A stretch of 64,000 bases of DNA from Spongiibacter pelagi. Its GTDB lineage: Bacteria > Pseudomonadota > Gammaproteobacteria > Pseudomonadales > Spongiibacteraceae. Positions within the stretch are counted from its first letter, which is position 1; each line of letters starts with the position of its first letter. The DNA lies in NCBI RefSeq assembly GCF_014705705.1, contig NZ_JACXLD010000006.1:62001-126000 (forward strand), given 5' to 3'. A program made the translations under genes and the position numbers. A model generated the notes under the pieces. It saw nothing but the letters and a program-made list of their open reading frames with translations, was not told the origin of the DNA and made no database searches. Of the stretch, positions 42,806-52,614 are shown one piece after another.

Positions 42806-45361
42806 ATGCCAAGTCAAAACCCTCAAGATTCAATCAATTTGCCTATCTGTGATCTTCTGCCGGAGATTGCGGCGTGGTTGCATGATCATGACGAGCTGGT
42901 TTTGGAGGCGCCGCCCGGTGCCGGTAAAACCACCCTAGTGCCCCTGTCTCTGCTGGATAGCGACTGGTTGGGCGATAAAAAAATTCTGATGTTGGAACCT
43001 CGGCGTTTGGCTGCTCGAGGGGCGGCCCAACGCATGGCCGATCTCTTGGGTGAACCACTGGGTGAGCGAGTGGGTTATCGGGTAAGGCTGGAAAGCAAGG
43101 TTTCAAAACATACTCGCATCGAAGTGATTACCGAAGGTATTCTCGGCCGCATATTGCAAGACGACCCTGCGCTAGAGGATGTCGGCCTGCTGATTTTCGA
43201 TGAATTTCATGAACGCAGTTTGGATGCGGATGTGGGGCTGGCCCTCGCGTTGGAGTCCCGCGCCTTGTTTTCTGACTTGCGCGAAGCACCGCTGAAAATT
43301 CTGGTAATGTCGGCAACGCTGGATGGCGGACGAATCGCGGGTCTATTGAATACTGAAGGGGTGTTGCGTAGTGAGGGGCGGCAATATCCGGTAGATATTC
43401 ACTACACCGGCTCGCTTCGAGATCCACGGCCTATTGCCGAGCGAATGGCTGAAAACTTGCTGCAGATTTGGACGCAGCACAGCGGCAGTGTTTTGGCCTT
43501 TTTACCGGGGCAGGGAGAAATACTGCGCTGTGAAAGTCTGTTGCGCGAGAAGCTATACCAAGACTCTTCAGAAGTTCAGATTCTCATTTATCCGCTTTAC
43601 GGCAATCTCAGTTTGGATCAGCAACGGTTGGCAGTTCAGCCGCCTGCGCCGGGGCAGCGTAAACTGGTACTGGCAACCACATTGGCGGAGAGCAGTTTAA
43701 CCATTGAGGGCGTCTCGGTAGTGGTCGATAGCGGTCTGCAGCGGCAGAGTGTATTCGACCCCAACACCGCCATGAGCCGATTGCAAACCAAGCCTATTTC
43801 AAAGGCCTCGGCTACCCAGCGCGCCGGTCGGGCTGGTCGTTTAGAGGCCGGCCATTGTTATCGGCTGTGGAATGAAACCGAACAACTTGGCTTGGCCGAA
43901 TTCAGTGAGCCGGAAATACTGCAGGCCGATTTGGCGCCAATGGCCCTGCAATTATTGCGCTGGGGTGTGGCTGATCCCACTCTGCTTTCTTGGTTAGATG
44001 CGCCTCCCGCCGCGCATTACCAGCAGGCGCTGGATTTGTTAGCACGACTGGGTGCGGTGAGCGCCGAACACAAGCTCAATAAGCATGGCGAGGCCATGGC
44101 CGATGTGCCGGTTCATCCACGGCTGGCGAATATGTTGCTCCGTGCCCAGCAGTGGGACGCCGACTTGCCGGGTAGTTTGTACCTTGCCTGTGAATTGGCG
44201 GCACTTTTATCTGAACGTGATTTTTTACTGGGGCACGGTGCAGATATCGAGTTGCGACTGATGGCACTGCGCGGCCAATACCGAATAAGCCAAGCTCAGC
44301 GCGGGGTATTGGATCGCCTGAAAAAACAAACTCGCCAATTTTTGCAATTGATGAACGCGCCGAAAATTCAGCCGGAAAATATCAGCGAATTGCCGATTGC
44401 GGCTTTGCTCGGGCTGGCTTATCCAGATCGAATTGCTAAATGCGGTAAGGCGCGTGGTGATTATCAATTGGCCAATGGCCGCCGGGTAGTGTTAGACGAG
44501 GCAGATAATTTGGCGGGAACCGAGTGGCTGCTGGTGGCCGAGTTGGGGGGGCAGCAGGGCCGCAATCGAGATCGTATTTATCGCGCCGCAGCGCTTAATC
44601 CCAGTGAATTTCAGCAGCGCCTACAAGCCTTGGTGGCAGAGAAAATGTTCTGCGATTGGGACGATAGTCGCGAGCGCTTTGTGGCAGAACAGCGATGTAT
44701 GGTCGGTGAATTACTACTCAGCAGTAAGGCCTTGCCCGCCATTCCCGAGGCGGACAAAAGCCAGGCTTTAACTGCCTTAATTCGTCGCCGGGGTTTGTCA
44801 GTGTTGCCACTCGATGAGAGTGAAGAGCTGCGCGCACGGGTAGCGGTGATGAGAGCGCTAGAGGGGAGTGAACATTGGCCCGACTGGTCGGATACGGCAT
44901 TGCTGGATACGCTTGAAGATTGGCTGGGGCCGTATCTGGGGCCGGTAAACAGTTTGTCCGCGCTGCAGAAATTGCCGATTCACGATTATTTAAAAAATCG
45001 CCTTGAGTGGTCGCAGCAACAACACTTGGACAGTGAATTGCCACTGCGTATTACCGTCCCCTCTGGATCATCGGTGCGAATAGACTACCGGCAAAATCCG
45101 CCGGTATTGGCGGTGAAACTGCAGGAAATGTTTGGCTGCGAACAAAGCCCTCAACTTGCCGGTGGCCGGTTGCCGCTAATGATTCATTTGCTGTCACCCG
45201 CTCGGCGGCCCTTGCAGATTACTCAAGATCTGGCCGGTTTCTGGCGGGGGAGTTACGAACAAGTGAAAAAAGAAATGAAGGGTCGGTATCCCAAGCATCC
45301 GTGGCCGGATGATCCGCTAGAGGCAATACCCACTGCACGAACTAAAAAGAATCAATATTAG
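42806..45361 (+). CDS. hrpB: ATP-dependent helicase HrpB
   Basis: An 851-residue DEAH-box helicase. Motif I is APPGAGKTTLVPL, motif II is IFDEFHERS, motif III is MSATLDGG and motif VI is QRAGRAGRLEAGHCYRLW. An HA2-like domain (about 400-500) and a large HrpB-specific C-terminal domain ending in the family pattern MKGRYPKHPWPDDPLEA follow. The length and C-terminus separate it from HrpA. The cellular role is poorly known; E. coli HrpB is non-essential. It follows trxC. Confidence 0.95.
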   Translation: MPSQNPQDSINLPICDLLPEIAAWLHDHDELVLEAPPGAGKTTLVPLSLLDSDWLGDKKILMLEPRRLAARGAAQRMADLLGEPLGERVGYRVRLESKVSKHTRIEVITEGILGRILQDDPALEDVGLLIFDEFHERSLDADVGLALALESRALFSDLREAPLKILVMSATLDGGRIAGLLNTEGVLRSEGRQYPVDIHYTGSLRDPRPIAERMAENLLQIWTQHSGSVLAFLPGQGEILRCESLLREKLYQDSSEVQILIYPLYGNLSLDQQRLAVQPPAPGQRKLVLATTLAESSLTIEGVSVVVDSGLQRQSVFDPNTAMSRLQTKPISKASATQRAGRAGRLEAGHCYRLWNETEQLGLAEFSEPEILQADLAPMALQLLRWGVADPTLLSWLDAPPAAHYQQALDLLARLGAVSAEHKLNKHGEAMADVPVHPRLANMLLRAQQWDADLPGSLYLACELAALLSERDFLLGHGADIELRLMALRGQYRISQAQRGVLDRLKKQTRQFLQLMNAPKIQPENISELPIAALLGLAYPDRIAKCGKARGDYQLANGRRVVLDEADNLAGTEWLLVAELGGQQGRNRDRIYRAAALNPSEFQQRLQALVAEKMFCDWDDSRERFVAEQRCMVGELLLSSKALPAIPEADKSQALTALIRRRGLSVLPLDESEELRARVAVMRALEGSEHWPDWSDTALLDTLEDWLGPYLGPVNSLSALQKLPIHDYLKNRLEWSQQQHLDSELPLRITVPSGSSVRIDYRQNPPVLAVKLQEMFGCEQSPQLAGGRLPLMIHLLSPARRPLQITQDLAGFWRGSYEQVKKEMKGRYPKHPWPDDPLEAIPTARTKKNQY

Positions 45362-45571
45362 CTACTGCGCTCATAATCTTGCAGCTCATAAATAAGAAGG
45401 AGCACATTTTTTTAGGCTTTTTTAGCCGATCTTTAGTTAGGTGATTTTTTCCTGAATCCGGGTTAACTTCACTCTGAGAATCTTTGTCAGCAGTGCTTTG
45501 AATGTTGGTTAATACATTCGCAAAAGCCCTGTTCTGAAATAAAAATAACCTTGATTGATGCGGAGACCCTA

Positions 45572-47191
45572 ATGATTCCAACAATGATGGAACGCCCCCT
45601 ATTAATTTCAGACATGCTGGAGTTTGGTCTGCGCGACCACCCAGAGGCGGAGATTGTTAGCCGCCGGGTAGAAGATGGCGAAATCCACCGTTATACCCAA
45701 TTAGACGCCGCCAAGCGTAGCAAGCAACTGGCCAATGCGCTGGCAAAAATGAATGTGAAGCTGGGCGAAAACGTCGCCACGCTGGCGTGGAATACCTGGC
45801 GCCATTATGAAATTTACTTTGCGGTTGCCGGCAGTGGCGCGGTCTGTCACACGGTCAATCCGCGTCTGTTTCCTGAACAGCTGGAATACATTTTTAACCA
45901 CGCCGAAGATCGTATTTGTTTTGTCGATCTCAACCTTGTGCCGATTCTGGAAAGCCTGAAAGACAAGCTGCCTTTGCTGGAAACCGTGATCGTGATGACC
46001 GACCGGGCGCATATGCCCGCCGAGTCCGGTTTCAAAAATCTGCTGTGCTATGAAGAATTGTTGAGCGCTGAAAGCGAGGAGTTTCAGTGGCCAGAAGTGC
46101 CGGAAACCAGCGGTTGCTCGCTGTGTTATACCTCGGGCACCACCGGTAACCCCAAGGGGGTGATGTACACCCACCGTTCCAGCGTATTGCACGCCATGGG
46201 CACGCTGCACGCGCAGGGTTTCTCCTTGAGCCGCGATTCCGCCATTTTGCCTGTGGTGCCAATGTTTCATGTGAATTGTTGGGGCCTGCCGTACTCAGTG
46301 GCAGTGACCGGCGCGAAATTGATTTTCCCCGGTGCGGGCATGGATGGTGCCAGCCTGTGGCAATTGATCGATGAAGAGAAGCCAGATTTTATCGCCGGTG
46401 TGCCAACCGTGTGGCTGGGGCTGCTTCAGCATTTGGATAGCATTGGCGCGCGTATGGATTCGGTGGAAACCGTGGTGATCGGCGGTTCGGCTACGCCGCT
46501 GTCGATGATTCGTGCCTTTGATGAAAAGCACGGCGCTTTTGTGTGTCAGGGCTGGGGTATGACTGAAATGTCGCCGCTGGGTACCGCCAATGTGCCGACT
46601 AAGAAAGTCATGGCCATGCCCAAGGAAGAACGTTACAAGCTGCAAACCAAGCAGGGCCGTCCCATTTTCGGTGTGGAACTGAAAATTATTGACGATGAGG
46701 GCAATGAACAGCCCCGCGATGGCAAAGCCTTTGGTCGCTTGATGGTACGCGGTCCGTGGATTATCGAGAGCTATTACAAAGCCGGTAAAACTGCCTTGGA
46801 AGACGGTTGGTTCGATACCGGTGATGTGGCGACCATCGACCCTGACAACTATATGCAGATTGTGGATCGCAGCAAGGACGTCATTAAGTCCGGCGGCGAG
46901 TGGATCAGCTCTATCGATTTGGAAAACATTGCCGTGGGCCATCCTGCGGTAGCCGAAGCCTGTGTTATTGGTATTCCACATGAAAAGTGGCAGGAACGCC
47001 CGCTGCTCTTGGTGGTACTGAAAGATGGCGCTGAAGCGAGTAAGGAAGATATTCTGTCTTTCCTTGAGCCTCAGTTAGCCAAATTCTGGATGCCCGATGA
47101 TGTGGTCTTCCGTGACGGGCTGCCACATACGGCTACCGGTAAATTGCTGAAAGTGCCTCTGCGTGAAGAGTACGCCAGTCATTATCTGTAA
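45572..47191 (+). CDS. Medium/long-chain acyl-CoA ligase (AMP-forming)
   Basis: The start is placed at ATG 45572 because GGAG lies 6 bases before it; the longer frame from TTG 45551 adds 7 residues. The 539-residue ANL-superfamily ligase activates a carboxylic acid with ATP and CoA. Signatures: P-loop-like [61 protein letters not shown] and the catalytic Lys in [13 protein letters not shown]. It resembles the AlkK/FadD3-like group. It probably supplies acyl-CoA to the beta-oxidation genes around it. Confidence 0.92.
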   Translation: MIPTMMERPLLISDMLEFGLRDHPEAEIVSRRVEDGEIHRYTQLDAAKRSKQLANALAKMNVKLGENVATLAWNTWRHYEIYFAVAGSGAVCHTVNPRLFPEQLEYIFNHAEDRICFVDLNLVPILESLKDKLPLLETVIVMTDRAHMPAESGFKNLLCYEELLSAESEEFQWPEVPETSGCSLCYTSGTTGNPKGVMYTHRSSVLHAMGTLHAQGFSLSRDSAILPVVPMFHVNCWGLPYSVAVTGAKLIFPGAGMDGASLWQLIDEEKPDFIAGVPTVWLGLLQHLDSIGARMDSVETVVIGGSATPLSMIRAFDEKHGAFVCQGWGMTEMSPLGTANVPTKKVMAMPKEERYKLQTKQGRPIFGVELKIIDDEGNEQPRDGKAFGRLMVRGPWIIESYYKAGKTALEDGWFDTGDVATIDPDNYMQIVDRSKDVIKSGGEWISSIDLENIAVGHPAVAEACVIGIPHEKWQERPLLLVVLKDGAEASKEDILSFLEPQLAKFWMPDDVVFRDGLPHTATGKLLKVPLREEYASHYL

Positions 47192-47314
47192 GGGCTCATA
47201 AACCGGCATTGTTTGTGGCGGGGTTTGTCATTTCGGTGACGCCTCGGGCAAATTCTGAAATGATGCTTGTGCCATACTGGGCGCAAGCATTTTTCGAGTT
47301 TGGGGAAAATAATA

Positions 47315-49435
47315 ATGACGCAATCCGTGCCGACCTTTTGCCGTATCTGTGAACCTTCTTGTGGTCTTCTGGCCGATGTAGAAAATGGAGCCGTCACCCG
47401 ACTCCGGCCTAACAAAGCGCATCCCGTTACCAAGGGGTTTGCCTGTCACAAGGGCATTAATTTTCTCGATGTTCACAACGATCCAGACCGTTTGGGCTTT
47501 CCGCTAAAGCGCCAAAATTCCCGTGCGGAATTGCCTGCGAGCTTTGCGCAAACCGATTGGGATAGTGCTATTGGTGAAATTGCCAGCAAACTGACCGCGA
47601 TTCGTGGACGCTATGGCGATAAATCCATCGCCGGATATATGGGTAATCCCATGGCTTTTAACAGCACTGGCCAGTTGGAAATTCCCGGTTTTTTCAAAGG
47701 TCTGAATGGCCGCTTTTTCAGCGCGTTGACACAGGATTGCGCCAATAAGCTAGCCGCCAGCGAAGTGATTTACGGCAGCGGCAATTTGCATCCGGTTCCG
47801 GATTTGGATAACACCGATTACTTCCTGTGTTTGGGAGAAAACCCCCGCGTTTCCCATATGAGTTTTTATTCGGTGGCCGATCCCATCAGCCTGTTGCGTG
47901 GTGTTATCAGTCGCGGCGGCCGAGTGATTTATGTGAATCCGCGCAAGATTGAATCGGTCAGTCCAGCCACCGGTGAATGGCAGCCAATCCGCCCGGATTC
48001 CGATCTGTATTTTCTCGCCGCCTTGCTCAATACCATCGATGCCGCTGGCGGCTTTGATGAGCAGGTGATCGCCCGTCACGGCAAAAATATTGAGGGCCTG
48101 CGCCGCTTTATTCAGCCTTACACTGCTGAAGCCGTAGCCGAACTTACCGCCATTCCGGCGGCGCAAATTCGCCAAATTGCACAGGATTGGATGGCCGCGC
48201 CTCGGGCATCGGTGCATATGTCTACCGGTGTGAATATGGGGCGGCAGGGCAGCCTGTGCTATTGGCTGGTGCAAATGCTGAGCTTTGTTACCGGTAACTT
48301 GGGGCGAGAGGGCGGCAATATTTATAGCCGGGGTTTTTATCCGTCCACCCAGTTTGGTGCGCTGCGCAATAGCGAGGGGTTTAATCCCTGGCAGCAGAGT
48401 GCGCAGGGTGAATTTCGCGAGGTGGCCGGCAATCTGCCCGGTAATTTGCTGGCCGATTATATTCACGATGAGCAGCAGCCGATTCGAGCGCTGATTGTCG
48501 TCGGCGGTAATCCGCTATTGTCGGTGGGCGGAGAAGTGCGCCTGCGCGAGGCGTTTCCAAAGCTGGAATTGCTGGTGGTGATTGATATTTATCGCAGCGC
48601 CACGGCGGAATATGCCGATTATCTGTTGCCCGCAACCGATTGGCTTGAGCGCGAAGATATTAATATGACTGGGGTCGGTATGCAGTCGCAGCCCTTCGTT
48701 CATTACACAGAAGCCGTGGTTGCCGCCCGCGATCAGCGTAAACCCGAGTGGTGGATTCTGGCAGCCATTAATCAAGCCATGGGCCTGCCTTCGCTATTGG
48801 ATGCTGACGAGCCACAACCCCTGCGTAAAATCGATGGGCTATTGGCTATGGCGGGTTTGACTCGTCAAACCTTGCTGGAGAAATCGGCCCAGACTCAAGT
48901 CTGCGATGTGCCCGCACCGGAATTATTATTTAGCGAGGGGCTGCAGTTTGCCGATCAGCGAGTGGATTGCGCGCCGGCCTTGTTTGAGCCTGCGTTTGAC
49001 GAGGCGCGCAAAATTTTTGAGGAATCCACGGCGGACACGCAGCTCCGCCTAATCAATTTACGAACGCCTTATATGCACAATAGTTGGTTCCAAAATGTGC
49101 AGAAATTGAAGCGCCCCGCGCATCAGCGTAACCCTTTACATATCTCACCAGCCGATGCCGAGCGTTTGAATTTATCGGATGAGCAGACGGTGAAAGTCAG
49201 CAATCAATGGGGTGAAATCACCGCTGAAATTAAGCTTGATGACAGCCTGCATACCGGTGCGGTGGCGATGACCCACGGCTGGGGAAATCAGCGCTCCTTT
49301 GGTTTGTCGGTTGCCCAGCAATATCCCGGCGTCAACGTAAACCAGTTACTACCAACCGGCCCCGGCAGTTATGAAAAGCTCAGTAATCAGGCCTTTATGA
49401 GTGGTGTACCCGTACAAGTAGAGGCGCTTGCATAA
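47315..49435 (+). CDS. Molybdopterin oxidoreductase with an N-terminal [4Fe-4S] site
   Basis: The start is placed at MTQSVPTFCRICEPSCG (base 47315; GGGG upstream); an upstream frame adds 16 residues. The 706-residue DMSO-reductase-family enzyme has CxxCxxxC in FCRICEPSCG and a fourth Cys in GFACHKG. A Cys in TQDCANKLAASE is a candidate molybdenum ligand. VNPRKIES, the HMSTGVNMGRQGS segment and the C-terminal molydopterin-dinucleotide-binding domain (HNSWFQNVQKLKR, about 590-706) complete the fold. There is no signal peptide and no partner subunit, so it is probably cytoplasmic. Substrate unknown. Confidence 0.9.
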   Translation: MTQSVPTFCRICEPSCGLLADVENGAVTRLRPNKAHPVTKGFACHKGINFLDVHNDPDRLGFPLKRQNSRAELPASFAQTDWDSAIGEIASKLTAIRGRYGDKSIAGYMGNPMAFNSTGQLEIPGFFKGLNGRFFSALTQDCANKLAASEVIYGSGNLHPVPDLDNTDYFLCLGENPRVSHMSFYSVADPISLLRGVISRGGRVIYVNPRKIESVSPATGEWQPIRPDSDLYFLAALLNTIDAAGGFDEQVIARHGKNIEGLRRFIQPYTAEAVAELTAIPAAQIRQIAQDWMAAPRASVHMSTGVNMGRQGSLCYWLVQMLSFVTGNLGREGGNIYSRGFYPSTQFGALRNSEGFNPWQQSAQGEFREVAGNLPGNLLADYIHDEQQPIRALIVVGGNPLLSVGGEVRLREAFPKLELLVVIDIYRSATAEYADYLLPATDWLEREDINMTGVGMQSQPFVHYTEAVVAARDQRKPEWWILAAINQAMGLPSLLDADEPQPLRKIDGLLAMAGLTRQTLLEKSAQTQVCDVPAPELLFSEGLQFADQRVDCAPALFEPAFDEARKIFEESTADTQLRLINLRTPYMHNSWFQNVQKLKRPAHQRNPLHISPADAERLNLSDEQTVKVSNQWGEITAEIKLDDSLHTGAVAMTHGWGNQRSFGLSVAQQYPGVNVNQLLPTGPGSYEKLSNQAFMSGVPVQVEALA

Positions 49436-49509
49436 AATCCCTATCGCCCATTGCTGCCCAGTTCGACTAAGATTTGCAGAGCAGATGATGGAAGAAAAGG
49501 ATAATTAAA

Positions 49510-50865
49510 ATGGCAAAGCTGATATTTCTGGGTGGTACGGAAACGGTCACCGGCTCCAAATACTTATTGGAAACCGATACCACCCGTGTATTGATCGATT
49601 GCGGCTTATATCAGGGCTATAAATGGCTGCGGGAGCGCAATTGGCAAACCCTGCCATTGGATATGGATTCCCTTGATGCGGTGATCTTGACCCACGCCCA
49701 TCTCGATCATTCCGGTTATGTGCCAGTCTTGTACAAGCGCGGTTATCGCGGCCCGGTATACTGCCATCCTGCTACCAAAGCACTGTGTCAGGTATTGCTC
49801 ACCGATAGCGGCCATATTCAGGAAGAAGACGCTCGATTTTACGCCCGCCATAAAATCGGTAAACACCAAAATCCTGAGCCACTTTACGATCGCCATACCG
49901 CCGAGAAATCGCTGTCGCTGTTTAAAACGGTAGAGTTTGAACAGCGCTGGTCCGTGGGCGATATCCATTTCCGCTTACAAGCCGCAGGCCATATTCTGGG
50001 TGCCAGCAGCGTGATTGCAGAAGTGGATGGTAAAACCATTGGCTTCTCCGGGGATGTTGGTCGCCTGAATGATGAGATTAATTTGGCGCCGAAAGCGCTG
50101 CCGAAACTCGATCATCTACTGCTGGAATCTACATACGGTAATCGCCGGCATCACCAGGGCGACAGCCACGAGCAACTTGAGGAGATTGTCACCCGAGTGG
50201 CGAAAAGTGGCGGCGTCTTGCTGATTCCTGCGTTCGCAGTGGGGCGCACGCAAACCATACAGTTGTTGCTGCGGGATTTAATGGATCAAGGACGTATCCC
50301 CAATTTGCCGGTGTACCTAGATAGCCCGATGGCGATTGATGTTTCAGAAATTTACTGTCGCTTTACCGATAATCACCGGCTCGACCAAAACCAATGCCAG
50401 CGCATGAACGGGGTTGCCACCCAGACTCGCGAAGTCGATGAATCAAAGGCGCTGTCAGAAATTCAATTCCCCCACATCATTATCGCCGGCAGCGGTATGG
50501 CTACCGGCGGGCGAATTTTGCATCACTTCAAACGTTTACTCGGCAAACCCAATACCGTGGTTTTATTCACCGGTTATCAGGCGGGTGGTACCCGTGGTGC
50601 AAAAATGCAGCAGGGCGTAGATGCGGTCAAAATTCACGGTGAATGGTATCGACTTAAAGCCTCGGTAGAAGTCTTACATGGCCTGTCTGGCCATGCGGAT
50701 TATGAAGAGATTGGTCAGTGGTTAGATCAGTCTGAGGTGGATAAAAACACCCAAATTCATCTGGTGCACGGCGAGGCCGAAGCGCTGGAGGCTCAGCGCG
50801 AATACCTATGCAAAAAGGACTATTGTGTGTCAGTAGCCGGTTATCGAGACGTTCTACATATTTGA
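49510..50865 (+). CDS. MBL-fold beta-CASP ribonuclease-like protein
   Basis: A 451-residue metallo-beta-lactamase/beta-CASP protein. The zinc motif is LTHAHLDHSGYVP; further ligands are AAGHILGASS and SGDVGRL. The beta-CASP segment VLLIPAFAVGRTQTIQLLL, SGMATGGRILHH and the last His in VLHGLSGHADYEE follow. This is the CPSF-73/YSH1-like order, typical of RNA-specific nucleases. Bacterial members of this size are often named RNA-metabolising or exonuclease-like; none has a settled role. AAGGAT is the ribosome binding site. It stands alone between the molybdoenzyme and a convergent LysR gene. Confidence 0.88.
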   Translation: MAKLIFLGGTETVTGSKYLLETDTTRVLIDCGLYQGYKWLRERNWQTLPLDMDSLDAVILTHAHLDHSGYVPVLYKRGYRGPVYCHPATKALCQVLLTDSGHIQEEDARFYARHKIGKHQNPEPLYDRHTAEKSLSLFKTVEFEQRWSVGDIHFRLQAAGHILGASSVIAEVDGKTIGFSGDVGRLNDEINLAPKALPKLDHLLLESTYGNRRHHQGDSHEQLEEIVTRVAKSGGVLLIPAFAVGRTQTIQLLLRDLMDQGRIPNLPVYLDSPMAIDVSEIYCRFTDNHRLDQNQCQRMNGVATQTREVDESKALSEIQFPHIIIAGSGMATGGRILHHFKRLLGKPNTVVLFTGYQAGGTRGAKMQQGVDAVKIHGEWYRLKASVEVLHGLSGHADYEEIGQWLDQSEVDKNTQIHLVHGEAEALEAQREYLCKKDYCVSVAGYRDVLHI

Positions 50866-50883
50866 GGAGATTAATTACTGCGC

Positions 50884-51768
50884 CTAGATTTTTAAGAGAT
50901 TTGTGATGAGTTCTCTCAGCCACTGATTGAGCGGATCGTGATCACTGTTCTTATGCCAAAACAGGTGCATTTCCAGGGGCGGCACCGGGAACGGCAGCGG
51001 GCAGTGGTGCAACTGCCAGCCGCTCACCATTATACGAGGCACGGCAGCAAGATAATCAGTTGAGGCAATCACTTGGGGCAGTAGGCTGTAGTGCGGAATA
51101 CGCAGTGCAATTTCCCGCTGCTGGCCCAGCGAGCGCAGGGCAATATCGATCGGGGTTGCGCCCCGAGCCCGGCTGGAAACCTGAATATGGGGTGCGGCCA
51201 GAAAATCCTCAAGACTAATCGGCTGTTTCGACAGCGGGTGATCCCGGCGCATCACACAAACATAATCTTCTTGCGCTAAGGGTTGTGACAGTAATTCGTT
51301 GCTGCTTAGCAGCGGCGCATCAATACCGAGCTGCAAATCGCCCGCAGCCAGTGCCAGTGGCACATCTCTACGGTTTTGAAACTGAATCTCCAGTCGCAGG
51401 TGCGGCGCTTGTTCAATCAATTTAGGCAGTAATTTAGGCAGCAGCAGGGCGCTGGCCTGTTCGGCGGCGTGCAGGCGTATCGTTTCATTGCTGGTGGCGG
51501 GGTCAAAATCCAGGCGAGCCTTAACACAGTCGTCCAGTGTTTCTAGCGCCTGTCTTACCGGGTTAATCAATTGTCGGGCCAACGGGGTGGGGCTAACGCC
51601 ACCGGGGCTGCGTACAAATAAGGGATCGTCAAATAGGTCTCGCAGCCGCGCCAGTGCATTGCTAACGGCGGGTTGGCTTACATGTAATATTTCTGCGGCC
51701 CGAGTCAGGTTATGCTGGCTATAAATAGCGTTAAATACCGCGAATAAATTGAGGTCAACTTTGCTCAT
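50884..51768 (-). CDS. LysR-family transcriptional regulator
   Basis: The start is set at MSKVDLNLFAVFNAIY (base 51768), and an upstream TTG is ignored. The 294-residue protein has an N-terminal winged helix-turn-helix (NLTRAAEILHVSQPAVSNALARLRDLFDDPLFVR, about 20-55) and a substrate-binding domain. The FDDPLFVRSPGG form resembles NodD/LinR-type LysR proteins. It is divergent from the histidine phosphatase-acyl-CoA dehydrogenase-kinase operon, which it may regulate; 150 bases separate the starts. Confidence 0.9.
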   Translation of the reverse strand: MSKVDLNLFAVFNAIYSQHNLTRAAEILHVSQPAVSNALARLRDLFDDPLFVRSPGGVSPTPLARQLINPVRQALETLDDCVKARLDFDPATSNETIRLHAAEQASALLLPKLLPKLIEQAPHLRLEIQFQNRRDVPLALAAGDLQLGIDAPLLSSNELLSQPLAQEDYVCVMRRDHPLSKQPISLEDFLAAPHIQVSSRARGATPIDIALRSLGQQREIALRIPHYSLLPQVIASTDYLAAVPRIMVSGWQLHHCPLPFPVPPLEMHLFWHKNSDHDPLNQWLRELITNLLKI

Positions 51769-51918
51769 AGTGCGCAATCAAAATAATAAGTTTGAGTGAT
51801 AATTGTATATTGAAATAATAAATTTTAATAATGCTTTGGCCCGCGCTAGCATGGGCGCTGTTTTTAATACGTCTCGCACGTTATTAAGCGTGTTCGGGGC
51901 GGTGATAAAGGATGTTCC
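51769..51918. promoter_or_regulatory. Divergent promoter region with an imperfect dyad
   Basis: An AT-rich segment at 51780-51835 is followed by an imperfect inverted repeat, TTAATACG/CGTTATTAA, at about 51864-51887. It sits between the LysR gene and the phosphatase gene, where an operator is expected. A TTGAGT...ATAATA pair with a 17-base spacer is a weak promoter candidate. Confidence 0.35.
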
Positions 51919-52578
51919 ATGTCGGAAATTTTGATTGTTCGTCACGGTCAGGCTTCGTTTGGCACCGATGACTACGACCGCCTTTCTGAAACTGGCTGGC
52001 AGCAGTCTCGTGTTTTAGGCGCGTTTCTGGCCGAGGCGGGGTATCAATTTGATGCTTGTTTTACCGGCGATATGCGCCGTCACCGCGAGACCTTATCGGG
52101 CATCTCTGAATCCTTTGCTGAATTGCCGGTAGCGACCGAGTTGCCGGGTCTGAACGAATATGATTTTCATACCATGGTGTCCAGCTACGGCCGGCTAGTG
52201 GGTGAAATCATTGATCAGCGCGATCCGCGTATCTTTTATCAGGCCTTGCGCCAAGCGATGTTGGCCTGGAGTCGCGGTGAGCTGAGCGATATTCCAGAAA
52301 GCTGGGACAGCTTTGAGCAGCGCGTACAAAGCACGCTTTCCGCCATTGCTGAGCCGCAGGGGCGAGTGCTAGTGGTAACGTCTGGCGGTGCCAGTAGCGC
52401 GATTTTGCGCACGGTATTAGGCGTGGATGTGGCGACCATGATTGAGTTGAATTTACAGGCCCGCAATACCGCCGTGAGCTATTACTTTTGTAAAAATGGC
52501 CGCTTTAAACTCAATAGTTTTAATACGGTGTCTCATTTGGATAACCCGCAGTATCGTAATTTGATCACCTACACATAA
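51919..52578 (+). CDS. Histidine phosphatase family protein
   Basis: A 219-residue phosphoglycerate-mutase-like phosphatase. The catalytic His motif is IVRHGQASFG, the second Arg-Glu region is DMRRHRETLSGI, and the later His position appears as SGGASSAI instead of the usual GG-H, so the second catalytic His is missing or displaced. Cofactor-dependent mutase activity is unlikely; phosphatase activity is uncertain. AAAGGA is the ribosome binding site. First gene of a likely three-gene operon with an acyl-CoA dehydrogenase and an APH-type kinase. Confidence 0.85.
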   Translation: MSEILIVRHGQASFGTDDYDRLSETGWQQSRVLGAFLAEAGYQFDACFTGDMRRHRETLSGISESFAELPVATELPGLNEYDFHTMVSSYGRLVGEIIDQRDPRIFYQALRQAMLAWSRGELSDIPESWDSFEQRVQSTLSAIAEPQGRVLVVTSGGASSAILRTVLGVDVATMIELNLQARNTAVSYYFCKNGRFKLNSFNTVSHLDNPQYRNLITYT

Positions 52579-52614
52579 GTTATTTTTTCACTGAATAGAA
52601 CAAAGGAAATTGCC

